The position numbers were made by a program, and so were the translations under genes. A DNA stretch of 64,000 bases from Alistipes sp. (GTDB lineage Bacteria; Bacteroidota; Bacteroidia; Bacteroidales; Rikenellaceae). The number at the start of each line of letters is the position of its first letter. Positions within the stretch are counted from its first letter, which is position 1. The notes under the pieces were generated by a model. That model saw only the letters and a list, made by a program, of their open reading frames with translations, was not told where the DNA came from and did not search any database. The stretch spans positions 157,087-221,086 of the forward strand of contig JAHHQO010000002.1 of assembly GCA_020026335.1 (NCBI GenBank), written 5' to 3'. Positions 15,163 through 23,895 of the stretch are shown here, one piece after another.

Positions 15163-16827
15163 ATGGTAAAGATTTTCTGTGTAAATACACAAACCAGCAA
15201 AACATTTCCCGAAGGAACGACTCTGATGGAGATGCTGCCCGAATTTGAGTTCGAACAGCCCTACCCCATTCTCTCCGCCAAGGTGAACAACGTCAGCCAA
15301 GGATTGAAATACCGCGCTTTCAACAGCCGCCAAGTCGAATTTTTGGATTACAGGTCCTACCTCGGACGCAGCGTCTATTGCAACTCGCTCTGCTTCCTGA
15401 TGTGCAAGGCCACCGTGGACATCTTCCCCAAGGCCAAGGTGACCATCAGACGCCCCATCTCGAAGGGCTACTTCTGCACCATCGACAAGGGCGACGGCAC
15501 CACCCTCACCGAGGAGGAGTTGGAGATGATACGCCGGCGCATGACCGAGATTGTGGAGCTGGATATGCCCTTCCGCCGCTGGGAGGTGAGATTGGACGAA
15601 GCCATCGAAATCTTCAAAAACCTCGGCTATGACGACAAGGTGAAACTCCTGCAAACCTCGAACGATGTATATGTCAATTACTACACCTTGGGTGACACCC
15701 CCGACTACTACTACGATGTGTTGTTGTCGAGCACGGGTTACATGAAGGTGTGGAGTCTTTCCATGTACCGCGGAGGTCTGCTCCTGCGCGTTCCCGACCG
15801 TCACGCCCCCGAACAGCTCGCCCCCTTCCACGAGCAGCCCAAGACCTTCGAGATTTTCTCGGAGAGCCTGCGCTGGAACAAAATCATGGGATTGGAGAAT
15901 GTCGGCGATGTGAATCTGGCATGTGCTCGCGGTGAGGCCTCCGACCTGATTAAGGTCGCCGAGGCGCTCCAGGAGAAGAAAATCGTACAAATAGCCGAGG
16001 AAATCAACCGCCGTGTACACCTCGAGACGCCCACACGCATCGTGCTGATTACGGGTCCGAGCAGCAGTGGCAAATCGACCTTCTGCAAGCGACTGAGCAT
16101 ACAGCTCAAGGCGTGCGGACTCCACCCCGTGTCGTTCTCCACCGATGACTACTTCGTCAATCGACTCGACACCCCCAAGTTGCCCGACGGCTCTTACGAC
16201 TTCGACAACTTCGACACCGTGGACCACGAATACCTCCAGAACGACATCATCCGACTGCTCAACGGCGAGACGGTGGAAGTTCCAGAGTACAACTTCACAA
16301 CCGGTATCCGCGAGATGAACGGCAAGCGTCTCAAATTGGAGGAGGGCATGGTGCTCCTCGTGGAGGGTATCCACGCGCTGAACCCCCGACTCACCGATCG
16401 CGTGCCCGACGAGTCGAAGTACAAGATTTTCATCAACACCATCACCAGCATCTCGCTCGACGACCACAACTGCATTCCCACCAGCGACAACCGTCTGCTG
16501 CGCCGCATCATGCGCGACTTCAACAAGGGTGCCTTCACCGCGCGCGAGTCCATCTCCAACTGGCCGAATGTACGCCGTGCCGAGGTGAAGTGGATATACT
16601 CGTTCCAGGAGAATGCCGATGTGATGTTCAACTCGACCTATATTCTGGAGTTTGCCGTCCTGCGTGCCCACGCCGAGCATATTCTGATGACCATACCCAA
16701 GAATTGTCCCGAATACAGCGATGCCCACCGTCTGAAGAAGTTCCTCAGCTACTTCACCCCCGTGTCGGACAAGGATATTCCTGCCACATCGCTTATCCGA
16801 AGTTTCATCGGCGGAAGCAGTCTGTAA
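15163..16827 (+). CDS. TGS-domain nucleoside (uridine) kinase-like protein
   Basis: A 554-residue protein. Residues 1-60 resemble a TGS domain (TFPEGTTLMEML...), and the middle resembles threonyl-tRNA synthetase editing-type N-terminal regions. The C-terminal half is a uridine kinase/phosphoribulokinase-type P-loop kinase with GPSSSGKSTF at about 302-311, STDDYFVNR at about 326-334, DFDNFDTVDHE and LVEGIHALNP. It is a common single-copy Bacteroidetes protein annotated as nucleoside kinase; the true substrate is not certain. Cytoplasmic. It is monocistronic, closed by the terminator at 16861. Confidence 0.85.
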   Translation: MVKIFCVNTQTSKTFPEGTTLMEMLPEFEFEQPYPILSAKVNNVSQGLKYRAFNSRQVEFLDYRSYLGRSVYCNSLCFLMCKATVDIFPKAKVTIRRPISKGYFCTIDKGDGTTLTEEELEMIRRRMTEIVELDMPFRRWEVRLDEAIEIFKNLGYDDKVKLLQTSNDVYVNYYTLGDTPDYYYDVLLSSTGYMKVWSLSMYRGGLLLRVPDRHAPEQLAPFHEQPKTFEIFSESLRWNKIMGLENVGDVNLACARGEASDLIKVAEALQEKKIVQIAEEINRRVHLETPTRIVLITGPSSSGKSTFCKRLSIQLKACGLHPVSFSTDDYFVNRLDTPKLPDGSYDFDNFDTVDHEYLQNDIIRLLNGETVEVPEYNFTTGIREMNGKRLKLEEGMVLLVEGIHALNPRLTDRVPDESKYKIFINTITSISLDDHNCIPTSDNRLLRRIMRDFNKGAFTARESISNWPNVRRAEVKWIYSFQENADVMFNSTYILEFAVLRAHAEHILMTIPKNCPEYSDAHRLKKFLSYFTPVSDKDIPATSLIRSFIGGSSL

Positions 16828-16860
16828 AAAGCCGTCTTTCGGTCGAAATACCACAACAAC

Positions 16861-16900
16861 AAAAGCCGTGCCCCCCACTGGAGAGGACACGGCTTTTTTA
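16861..16900 (+). terminator. Terminator of the nucleoside kinase gene
   Basis: AAAAGCCGTG pairs with CACGGCTTTT followed by more T, 34 nt after the stop codon. Confidence 0.8.
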
Positions 16901-16972
16901 CGGGCTTTTGCGCCCCTGTTTCCCGCGATGGGGCATTCGCCCGGCTACGACATCATGCGAACGTCACAACGC

Positions 16973-17010
16973 AAAAAAAAGAGAGGGTCACCCAAGGGCA
17001 ACCCTCTCTC
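16973..17010 (-). terminator. Terminator of the glycerophosphodiester operon
   Basis: GAGAGGGT pairs with ACCCTCTC; on the minus strand an eight-T run follows. It lies 33 nt past the end of the porin gene. Confidence 0.8.
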
Positions 17011-17042
17011 AACGAAACTAAAGTTCAAAATAAACAATCACA

Positions 17043-18386
17043 TTAGAACTGGAATACCAGACGACCCTGGAGTACGTGGAAGTTCTTGTCATAAACGTAC
17101 TTGTCGCGGTCGAGGTGATTATAGGTGTAGCTTACCATGAACTGAGCGAACTTGTTGAAAGCGTAGTTCAGACCTACGGTTGCAGAGTGCATGTTACCAC
17201 CACCGATACTCTTCGAAGTAGCGGGATAGTCGGCAATCACACCGTTGGGATAGTACTGGTCACGGGCTGCCGAGTAGTACTCACCGTCAACGAGGTCGTT
17301 CAAACCTGTGAAGCTGTAACGAGCGACAACCTCCAGCGACTTGCCATTGAGACCCTTCAACACACCGTCCTCATTGCTGTAACGGTAGTCACCACCGAAG
17401 ATTTTGTAGCCTGCCTCGATGTAACCGCCCATGAAGTTGTTTGTGCCGAGAGGATTACCACCTCTCCAGCTCTCCAACGAACCCCAAGAGTCGATAGAAC
17501 CCAAACCGTTGAAGAAGAGTGTCTCATCGTCACGGTCCTTGGTTACGGCCTTGTAGAGGTACTCACCACGAACGAAGAAGTCGGGAGTCTTGTACAGAGC
17601 CTCAACGCTGAAGTTGTAGATGTTGTCGGCCCAAGGCATGGTAGCCGAAACGAACTGGAACTTGTCGACATAAGTTTCCAAAGCTGTACCCATAGAGTGA
17701 GAAGTCTTCAATACGTTGCCGCTGATGACCTCACCGGTAGAGATTTTGGCATAACGGAAGGTTGCACCTACATGCAAAGTATTCTGCTTGTCATTGATGG
17801 GACGATACAACCAACGACCGCCGACAGAAACACCCTGGAAACCGGCAATCTGATCGTTGTACTTGTTCTCGGCGAAGATACCCTGATTGGCGAAGAACTT
17901 GTCGTTGTAGAACTTGTAGCTGATACCCAGCTCACGACCAATCGACAATGCGCTGACAGCACCGGGACGTGCGATGAAGTGCATGCTACCACGGCTGGTG
18001 TTATTGTTCATCGATGCGGGGTTGTTGTAGTAACCAGCCTTGAAAGCGTGGAAACCACACTCGGTGGGCAGAGTGTACTGCAGGAAGATGTTCTTCTGCG
18101 AGAACTTGCCACCCGAGAAATCGAAGTCGGCATAGAAATACCAATCCTTATAAGACATCGAGGTACGGATACGTGCATCGGTGATGGCAGCACCCGACTT
18201 CACGGGAGTATAATCTGAATGGTAGTAAGCAGCATCGGCCATGAAACGTGCGCCGACGGTGAACTTCACCTCTTCGCTCTTGTTCTCTACCTTGATAACG
18301 GGGTCACTGTCGAAATCCTGTGCATGAACCGCAGTGGATGCAAGAGCCATGACCGCAAAAACGGGTAAGAAATAATATTTTTTCAT
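17043..18386 (-). CDS. Outer-membrane porin, phosphate-selective porin O/P-like
   Basis: A 447-residue beta-barrel protein with a clear signal peptide (MKKYYFLPVF...VHAQ). The barrel has alternating aromatic strands (FTVGARFMADAAYY, WYFYADFDFSGG, GVSVGGRWLY) and ends in LVFQF, the C-terminal aromatic typical of outer-membrane porins. It belongs to the OprO/OprP-like family. Being last gene after glpT and a glycerophosphodiester phosphodiesterase (46-nt gap), it probably admits phosphorylated glycerol compounds across the outer membrane. The substrate is inferred from context. Confidence 0.8.
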   Translation of the reverse strand: MKKYYFLPVFAVMALASTAVHAQDFDSDPVIKVENKSEEVKFTVGARFMADAAYYHSDYTPVKSGAAITDARIRTSMSYKDWYFYADFDFSGGKFSQKNIFLQYTLPTECGFHAFKAGYYNNPASMNNNTSRGSMHFIARPGAVSALSIGRELGISYKFYNDKFFANQGIFAENKYNDQIAGFQGVSVGGRWLYRPINDKQNTLHVGATFRYAKISTGEVISGNVLKTSHSMGTALETYVDKFQFVSATMPWADNIYNFSVEALYKTPDFFVRGEYLYKAVTKDRDDETLFFNGLGSIDSWGSLESWRGGNPLGTNNFMGGYIEAGYKIFGGDYRYSNEDGVLKGLNGKSLEVVARYSFTGLNDLVDGEYYSAARDQYYPNGVIADYPATSKSIGGGNMHSATVGLNYAFNKFAQFMVSYTYNHLDRDKYVYDKNFHVLQGRLVFQF

Positions 18387-18432
18387 ATCGGTATATTCAA
18401 GTTTAGTTTAGAAAATTGAGTGAAACAATCTT

Positions 18433-19854
18433 TTAGTAACCCAGTGCCTCAAGAACCTCGACCGGCTCGCGAACTGTCTGTGCAGCATCCTTCGAGCGAA
18501 GACCGTTGTCGATGAAGTACTTCAAGGTCAACTCTGTACGGTTGGTGAAAGCGCCGTCGCCGTAGATGCCGTGGAGCAGGTCATCGAAGGGAACGGTGTT
18601 ACCCCAGTTGTACAAACCGAAATATTTACCCATCTGTGCGTAAGAGTCAAACGAATAGGGGTGGTTGAGCATACCCGACTTCTTGATGAGGTAAGCCATC
18701 CAGGGAGCGTTCAACTCGGGATAGTTGTTGGGAGCACCAGCGATGCAGGGACCGATGATGTGAGCCTTGTTGGCAAGAGCAAGGTTGATGAAGTCGGCGT
18801 AACCGGCGGGAGTCACCTCCTTGAGGTCGGTAGCACCCTTACCTGCCCACAACAGGAAGCACATGGGCACCTTACCCTCGAACTTCTGTGCGGTACGACC
18901 CAGCGACTGGAGCGAGAAGGTCTGGAGAATTACCTTACCGTTGGTGTTACCTACGTTCACCTTACCATTTCTATAAAAAGCGGTATCCGATTCGGGCTTT
19001 GTGATGATGTTCCAGCCCAGACGATCCAACTCGGCATATACGCGCTCCTCGAAGTCAGAGGGGTTCAACCACGACTCCTTGAACTCGATGTAGATACCTG
19101 GGCGGTTACCTGTATCGGCGGGGTCGTCCTCATACTCGAAAGTATAGGTCAGCGAGTGGTTGAACTTACCCACGCTGTTCTTATCGTCCCACTTACCGGT
19201 AATCTTGTAGATACGCTTACCCTCGGCATCTCTCTTCAGACGCTTACCCTCGGCATACTTAATCTGGTCCTCGAGAGACGAAATGTAGAGCTGCTTGTTT
19301 ACGAAGCCTTCACGAGCCTGCTCCATGCTCGACTCATTGAACCAAGAGCCGGCATCGAGTGCCAACAGCTCCTCGTACATATATGAGCTGGCGTTGTAGG
19401 GACGGAAGGTAGCCACGTCACGCTTGTAGAGTTTCTCTGCCTCGGCAGGAGTACAGCCGTGGTCGATGTAGAACTGCTTACGGGTGTGAGGTACATACTC
19501 GCCATAAACATTCTCGATATCGGTGGTACGGCAAAGGTTGTCATCATGGTTTGCCAAAATAACACCGTCCTTCGAGCACTGGAGGTCAGACTCCAAATAG
19601 TCGGCACCCATCTCACGAGCCCAGCGCCATGCTGCCTCGGTCTCCTCGGGAGCCCAGAATGTAGAGCCACGGTGAGCCATGACTGCAAAGGGAGGAACAT
19701 AATCACGTACAGCCTGCATTTCAGGCGAGATGTGATTCACGGATACACGGGTGGCATCTTCGTTGATGTTCACGAAATCCTGATGCTCACAGCCGGTGAG
19801 CATCAACGCCGCCACACTAATGGTTGCACCAAATTTGACAAGGTTCTTAATCAT
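18433..19854 (-). CDS. glpQ: Glycerophosphodiester phosphodiesterase, lipoprotein
   Basis: A 473-residue protein with a lipoprotein signal (MLTGC, Cys at 22), so periplasm- or surface-facing. The GDPD signature is present: MAHRGSTFWAPEET (catalytic HR with Glu), GADYLESDLQCSKDGVILANHDD with the conserved acidic/His residues, and IYIEFKESW further on. It hydrolyses glycerophosphodiesters such as deacylated phospholipids to glycerol-3-phosphate plus an alcohol. It lies between glpT (34-nt gap) and the porin gene, so its product would feed directly into GlpT. It is longer than the classical GlpQ because of insertions around residues 100-250. Confidence 0.87.
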   Translation of the reverse strand: MIKNLVKFGATISVAALMLTGCEHQDFVNINEDATRVSVNHISPEMQAVRDYVPPFAVMAHRGSTFWAPEETEAAWRWAREMGADYLESDLQCSKDGVILANHDDNLCRTTDIENVYGEYVPHTRKQFYIDHGCTPAEAEKLYKRDVATFRPYNASSYMYEELLALDAGSWFNESSMEQAREGFVNKQLYISSLEDQIKYAEGKRLKRDAEGKRIYKITGKWDDKNSVGKFNHSLTYTFEYEDDPADTGNRPGIYIEFKESWLNPSDFEERVYAELDRLGWNIITKPESDTAFYRNGKVNVGNTNGKVILQTFSLQSLGRTAQKFEGKVPMCFLLWAGKGATDLKEVTPAGYADFINLALANKAHIIGPCIAGAPNNYPELNAPWMAYLIKKSGMLNHPYSFDSYAQMGKYFGLYNWGNTVPFDDLLHGIYGDGAFTNRTELTLKYFIDNGLRSKDAAQTVREPVEVLEALGY

Positions 19855-19888
19855 AATTAAAAATTTAGGTTGAAAAAATTTGATTCAA

Positions 19889-21274
19889 TTATTTTTTGGA
19901 CAATAACTCTTTCTCGTCCTTGTAGGTAAACATCGTGAAGACGATGGCCAGTGCACAAGCAGCGAGCAGCATCAGGAAGGTCCAGTTCCAACCGGCCTCA
20001 GATACATAACCAATGACGATGTTGGCAAGGATAGCCGTACCGAAGAAGTAACCGAAGAAACCGGTCAGACCAGCTGCGGTACCTGCTGCATTCTTCGGAG
20101 CCAAATCCAAAGCCTGCACACCGATGAGCATCACGGGACCGTAGATGAAGAAACCGATACCGATGAGCGAGAGTGTAACGATGGTCGAGTTGTCGGAGAA
20201 CTGCCAGTAGAGCAGGATGAAGACTGCCACGATAGCCATGAAGATAGAAGTGGTGAGTGCACGACCGCCCTTGAAGACCTTATCCGAAATCCAACCGCAA
20301 ATCAGAGTACCGGGGATAGCGGCGAACTCATAAGCGAAGTAAGCCCAGCCGGCCTCCTTGATGTTGTAACCCTGAGTCTCCATGAGGAACTTGGGTGCCC
20401 AGTCCAAACATCCGTAACGCACCATGTAAACAAAGGCGTTGGCGATGGCGATGAACCACAACATCTTGTTGTTCAATACATACTTGAAGAAAATATCCTT
20501 TGACGAGAGTACCTCCTCCGATTTCTCGCTGTAATTCTTCGGGTAGTCGTTGCGATACTTCTCAATGGAGGGAAGACCACATGACTGCGGAGTGTCGCGA
20601 ATCAGAAGGTAAGCCAAAACAGCGATGAAGAGTGCAACGGCTGCGGGGAATACATAAGTACCGATGAGGAAGTAGTAGCTTTCGTTGGCACCATAGAACC
20701 ACGAACCGAACCACATGGCACCATAAGCAGCCATAGGACCGATAACGGCACCACCCACATTGTGAGCACAGTTCCAAATCGACATCTTCGTACCACGCTC
20801 GTTCTGTGAGAACCAGTGAGTCATCACACGACCACACGGAGGCCAGCCCATACCGTTAAACCAACCCACGAGGAAGTTGAGTACGGTCATCAGCACGATA
20901 GCCCACATCTTGTTTTCGGGGCCGAACGCCATGACGGGAACGACCATGAACATCATCGAGAGGGCGGCCAGTGTCAGACCCAGGGGCAGGAACACGCGAG
21001 CGTTACTGCGGTCGGAAACCGAACCCATCAAGAATTTTGAGAGCGCATAGGCGATGGCGTTCATCGAGAGAACAACACCCAGCTCGCCCTTGTCGAAACC
21101 GAACTCACCCAGGAAAGGAATTGCCATGGAGAAGTTCTTGCGCACGATGTAGAAACCGGCATAGCCGATAAAGATACCCAAGAAGACCTGCCAACGCAGA
21201 CTCTTGTAGGTAGAATCCACCTTTTCGGCGGGTAATTCCTCCTTAAAAGCCGGAGGCGTTAGAAAATTTCTCAT
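19889..21274 (-). CDS. glpT: Glycerol-3-phosphate transporter (MFS antiporter)
   Basis: A 461-residue major-facilitator protein with about 12 hydrophobic segments. Organophosphate:phosphate antiporter features include WQVFLGIFIGYAGFYIVRKNFSMA near the N-terminus (the conserved YxxRK), NGMGWPPCGRVMTHWFSQNERGTKMSIWNCAHNVGG in the middle, and YGCLDWAPKFLMETQG. These match GlpT rather than UhpT, and the neighbours support glycerol-3-phosphate. It imports G3P in exchange for phosphate across the inner membrane. It is 116 nt downstream of glpC; a TATTTTTG box at 21318-21325 could give it an internal promoter. Confidence 0.92.
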   Translation of the reverse strand: MRNFLTPPAFKEELPAEKVDSTYKSLRWQVFLGIFIGYAGFYIVRKNFSMAIPFLGEFGFDKGELGVVLSMNAIAYALSKFLMGSVSDRSNARVFLPLGLTLAALSMMFMVVPVMAFGPENKMWAIVLMTVLNFLVGWFNGMGWPPCGRVMTHWFSQNERGTKMSIWNCAHNVGGAVIGPMAAYGAMWFGSWFYGANESYYFLIGTYVFPAAVALFIAVLAYLLIRDTPQSCGLPSIEKYRNDYPKNYSEKSEEVLSSKDIFFKYVLNNKMLWFIAIANAFVYMVRYGCLDWAPKFLMETQGYNIKEAGWAYFAYEFAAIPGTLICGWISDKVFKGGRALTTSIFMAIVAVFILLYWQFSDNSTIVTLSLIGIGFFIYGPVMLIGVQALDLAPKNAAGTAAGLTGFFGYFFGTAILANIVIGYVSEAGWNWTFLMLLAACALAIVFTMFTYKDEKELLSKK

Positions 21275-21317
21275 AATGTTTAAAGATTTAGGTTTTGTAT
21301 TGTTTTAAATTTTCCTA

Positions 21318-21325
21318 CAAAAATA
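21318..21325 (-). promoter_or_regulatory. Possible internal promoter before glpT
   Basis: The minus strand reads TATTTTTG (TAnnTTTG) in the 116-bp glpC-glpT gap. This would allow glpT-glpQ-porin expression apart from glpABC. Confidence 0.35.
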
Positions 21326-21390
21326 ACAGAAAGGTTACATTTTCCTCGAAATATCTGCAAAAATGATTTCGTTTGTAAGTTTTTAGTTTT

Positions 21391-22629
21391 TTATCGTAAA
21401 TTTAAACGCTTCGTTTCCTCTTCGTCCAACGCTTCGGCAAGGATGGAAATGGGGTGTTTCACCTTCAGCGAGGTGGACATCTCAATCTGCCATTTGCAGG
21501 TCTCGCAGTCGGTGGCAACGAAATCCGCTCCCGAGTTGTCGATTTGACGGAACAGGGGCGCACCGATGGCCTGTGAGGTGGCGTAGTTCTCTTTCTTGAA
21601 ACCGTAAGTACCTCCGATACCGCAGCAGCGCGACTCCAGAATGGTCAGTTCCACACCGGGAATCATTTTCAACAGCAAGGTCGAGTAGATGCCCCAGCCG
21701 AGTTTCTCCATGTGGCAGGGGGTGTGGTAGGCGATTTTCGCTTTATAATCCTCGCGGAATTTGAGCTGCGCCTTACCCTCGTCCAGAAGACGATAGATAA
21801 AACGTGTGGCAATCGAGATGCTGTCACGCACATCGGCGTTATCGACACCCAGCACGTGGGGATATTCGTCACGCATGGTGAAGACGCAGGTCGATGAAGC
21901 ACCAATCACCTCACGATGCTCGTCCTTGACCGAGTGACGGATATTCTCGATATTACCCTCTGCCTGACGCTTCGCCTTCTCGACGAGTCCGTTCGACATG
22001 AGCGCCACACCGCAGCACTTCTCGTTCTTCATCAGGTGCACGCCATAGCCCAGTGCGTTGAGCACCTTGACCATATCACGACCCAGCTGCGGGTAGTTGT
22101 AGTTGATGTAACAACCGTGGAAGAAGGTGATATGATGGGGGAAGGCGTCCTGTTTGTCGGCGGCATTCTTCTTGAACCACGACTCGAAGGTCTGCGAGGC
22201 GTAGCTGGGGAAGGTGCGGTGGGCATCAATCTTGAAGAGGGCGTCCATCGCCAGCTTCACGGGTTTGAGACCGACCGACAGATTGACCACGGGTGCCATC
22301 TTGGTGGCCAGCGAACCCATGAAATCGGTATTGGCCAACATATTTTCTCTGAGTCCGGGCTTTTTCTTGCTGTACTTGATTTTTGCCAGCTGAATGATGT
22401 CGCCAATCTTCACTCCCGAAGGACAGGCCACCTCACAACGCTTGCAGTTGAGACAGTACTTCAACGCCTCGTCATAGAAAGCGCCGCCCTTCAGACGCAA
22501 ACGCTCACCATCGGGGCCGGCCTGCTTGGGACCCGGATAGAGGGGATTGACCTCCAGCACGGGGCAGTAGACCGTACACACCGAACACTTCAGACACTGT
22601 TCGAAATTGTTATCGTTTGTTGTATTCAT
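21391..22629 (-). CDS. glpC: Anaerobic glycerol-3-phosphate dehydrogenase subunit C
   Basis: A 412-residue iron-sulfur subunit. Two ferredoxin-type cysteine sets are near the N-terminus (CLKCSVCTVYCP at about 11-22 and CLNCKRCEVACPSG at about 57-70). Two CCG domains follow (HGCYINYN...NEKCCGVAL and HTPCHMEKLG...RCCGIGGTYG). GlpC anchors the GlpAB dimer at the membrane and passes electrons to menaquinone. The 12-nt gap to glpB indicates one transcript. Confidence 0.92.
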   Translation of the reverse strand: MNTTNDNNFEQCLKCSVCTVYCPVLEVNPLYPGPKQAGPDGERLRLKGGAFYDEALKYCLNCKRCEVACPSGVKIGDIIQLAKIKYSKKKPGLRENMLANTDFMGSLATKMAPVVNLSVGLKPVKLAMDALFKIDAHRTFPSYASQTFESWFKKNAADKQDAFPHHITFFHGCYINYNYPQLGRDMVKVLNALGYGVHLMKNEKCCGVALMSNGLVEKAKRQAEGNIENIRHSVKDEHREVIGASSTCVFTMRDEYPHVLGVDNADVRDSISIATRFIYRLLDEGKAQLKFREDYKAKIAYHTPCHMEKLGWGIYSTLLLKMIPGVELTILESRCCGIGGTYGFKKENYATSQAIGAPLFRQIDNSGADFVATDCETCKWQIEMSTSLKVKHPISILAEALDEEETKRLNLR

Positions 22630-22641
22630 TTTATTCCCTTC

Positions 22642-23883
22642 CTATTTTAAAATCTCATCGGCGACACTCAAAGCCGTGAGGAGGCTCACTCCTGCGGCAC
22701 ACAATTCGTGCATGGCGTCCGCACCGCACAACACCGAACCTGCGGCGTAGAGGTTGGCGGAGGGCTGACCTCCGAACAACACCTTGAAGTGCGAATCGGT
22801 CTGCACGCCGAATGTAGAATAGTTCTGACTGCGGAAGAAATCCTTGTCGAACCACTCGTCACGATTACCCAGGTAGTAGACATCACTTCCGAAAATCGGC
22901 TCGCAGACACTCTGTGTACCTGCCACCAGACCGCCACTCATGAAGTGACCCGTGGCCAGCACGTAATTCTCTGCCGTGAAGCCCATATCGCCGTGGTTCT
23001 GGGTGTAAATCTTCTTCACCTTACCGTTCTCGATGTCGGCTTTCACCACCTCGTCACCGAGAATAAAAGTTCCGCCCATGCGCTCAAACTGTGTGCGCAG
23101 CTGCTTCTGTGTGCGAATACCTGCCACCGAGGGGGGCATCGTGGGCATGAAAGCCACCTTGGTGTGTACCTCCTTTTCGATTTGCGCAGCCAAATCGGCA
23201 TCCGAGAATCCGAAGACGGCAGGCAGCACCACGCAATCGTAGCCCGCAGCGACATGATTGAGTCTTTCAATCAGTTCGCGGAGTGCTTCGGGCGACTCGA
23301 AGACCTTGGCGATATTCGAGGCACGCATCTCCGTAGAGCTGACTCTCAAGCGATTGACCGACTCCATATCGAGGAGTGTCACCTCGCACTGCGAGCCCTG
23401 CTTACGGAGCGCTTCTATCACAAACGATGTATTGAAATCGAGAAAACCGGGGAAGTTGGCCACCAGCACCTTGTCGCCCAACTTTCGGGTCTTCGACTCC
23501 GCCGTGGCCATCTCCGAGAAGGTGAGCCATGTGGGGCGCAGTGTACCCATGGGGGTGTAGCGGTAGTGGTTCTGCGACGAAGTGCCCTTCACACGAATAC
23601 CCCACTGCGGAAGCAGAGACTCTGCCAAAGCGGCATAGTGTGACAGGCTGTCGCCCAACTTATGATAGGGGTGCATCTCACCGAGATGCTTCACCTCGTC
23701 CAGCGGATGTTCCACCTCCGACTTGTCGGCACGCAGGCCCAGCAAGTCGAACGAACCCGATGAGAAATGGAGAGAACTCTGTCCTGCCGAAATCACGGCA
23801 CACTGACGACCCGCAGCCTGCAAACGCAGGGCACATGAGAGTCCCGACAGACCTCCTCCGATGATGATAGTATCAAATTTCAT
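22642..23883 (-). CDS. glpB: Anaerobic glycerol-3-phosphate dehydrogenase subunit B
   Basis: A 413-residue flavoprotein beginning with a dinucleotide-binding motif (IIIGGGLSGLSCALRLQAAG, residues about 6-25). It has GlpB-type features such as FSSGSFDLLG and a late LYAAGSVLCGADAMHE segment. It contributes FMN/FAD to the GlpABC complex that oxidises glycerol-3-phosphate to dihydroxyacetone phosphate without oxygen. It sits between glpA and glpC with 12-nt gaps on both sides. Confidence 0.9.
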   Translation of the reverse strand: MKFDTIIIGGGLSGLSCALRLQAAGRQCAVISAGQSSLHFSSGSFDLLGLRADKSEVEHPLDEVKHLGEMHPYHKLGDSLSHYAALAESLLPQWGIRVKGTSSQNHYRYTPMGTLRPTWLTFSEMATAESKTRKLGDKVLVANFPGFLDFNTSFVIEALRKQGSQCEVTLLDMESVNRLRVSSTEMRASNIAKVFESPEALRELIERLNHVAAGYDCVVLPAVFGFSDADLAAQIEKEVHTKVAFMPTMPPSVAGIRTQKQLRTQFERMGGTFILGDEVVKADIENGKVKKIYTQNHGDMGFTAENYVLATGHFMSGGLVAGTQSVCEPIFGSDVYYLGNRDEWFDKDFFRSQNYSTFGVQTDSHFKVLFGGQPSANLYAAGSVLCGADAMHELCAAGVSLLTALSVADEILK

Positions 23884-23895
23884 TGAACAGCAATT

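Noticed and set aside
14971..16890. Long minus-strand ORF (639 codons)
   Set aside because: It lies antisense to the TGS/nucleoside kinase, which has clear P-loop motifs. The long frame is a by-product of GC-rich third positions.
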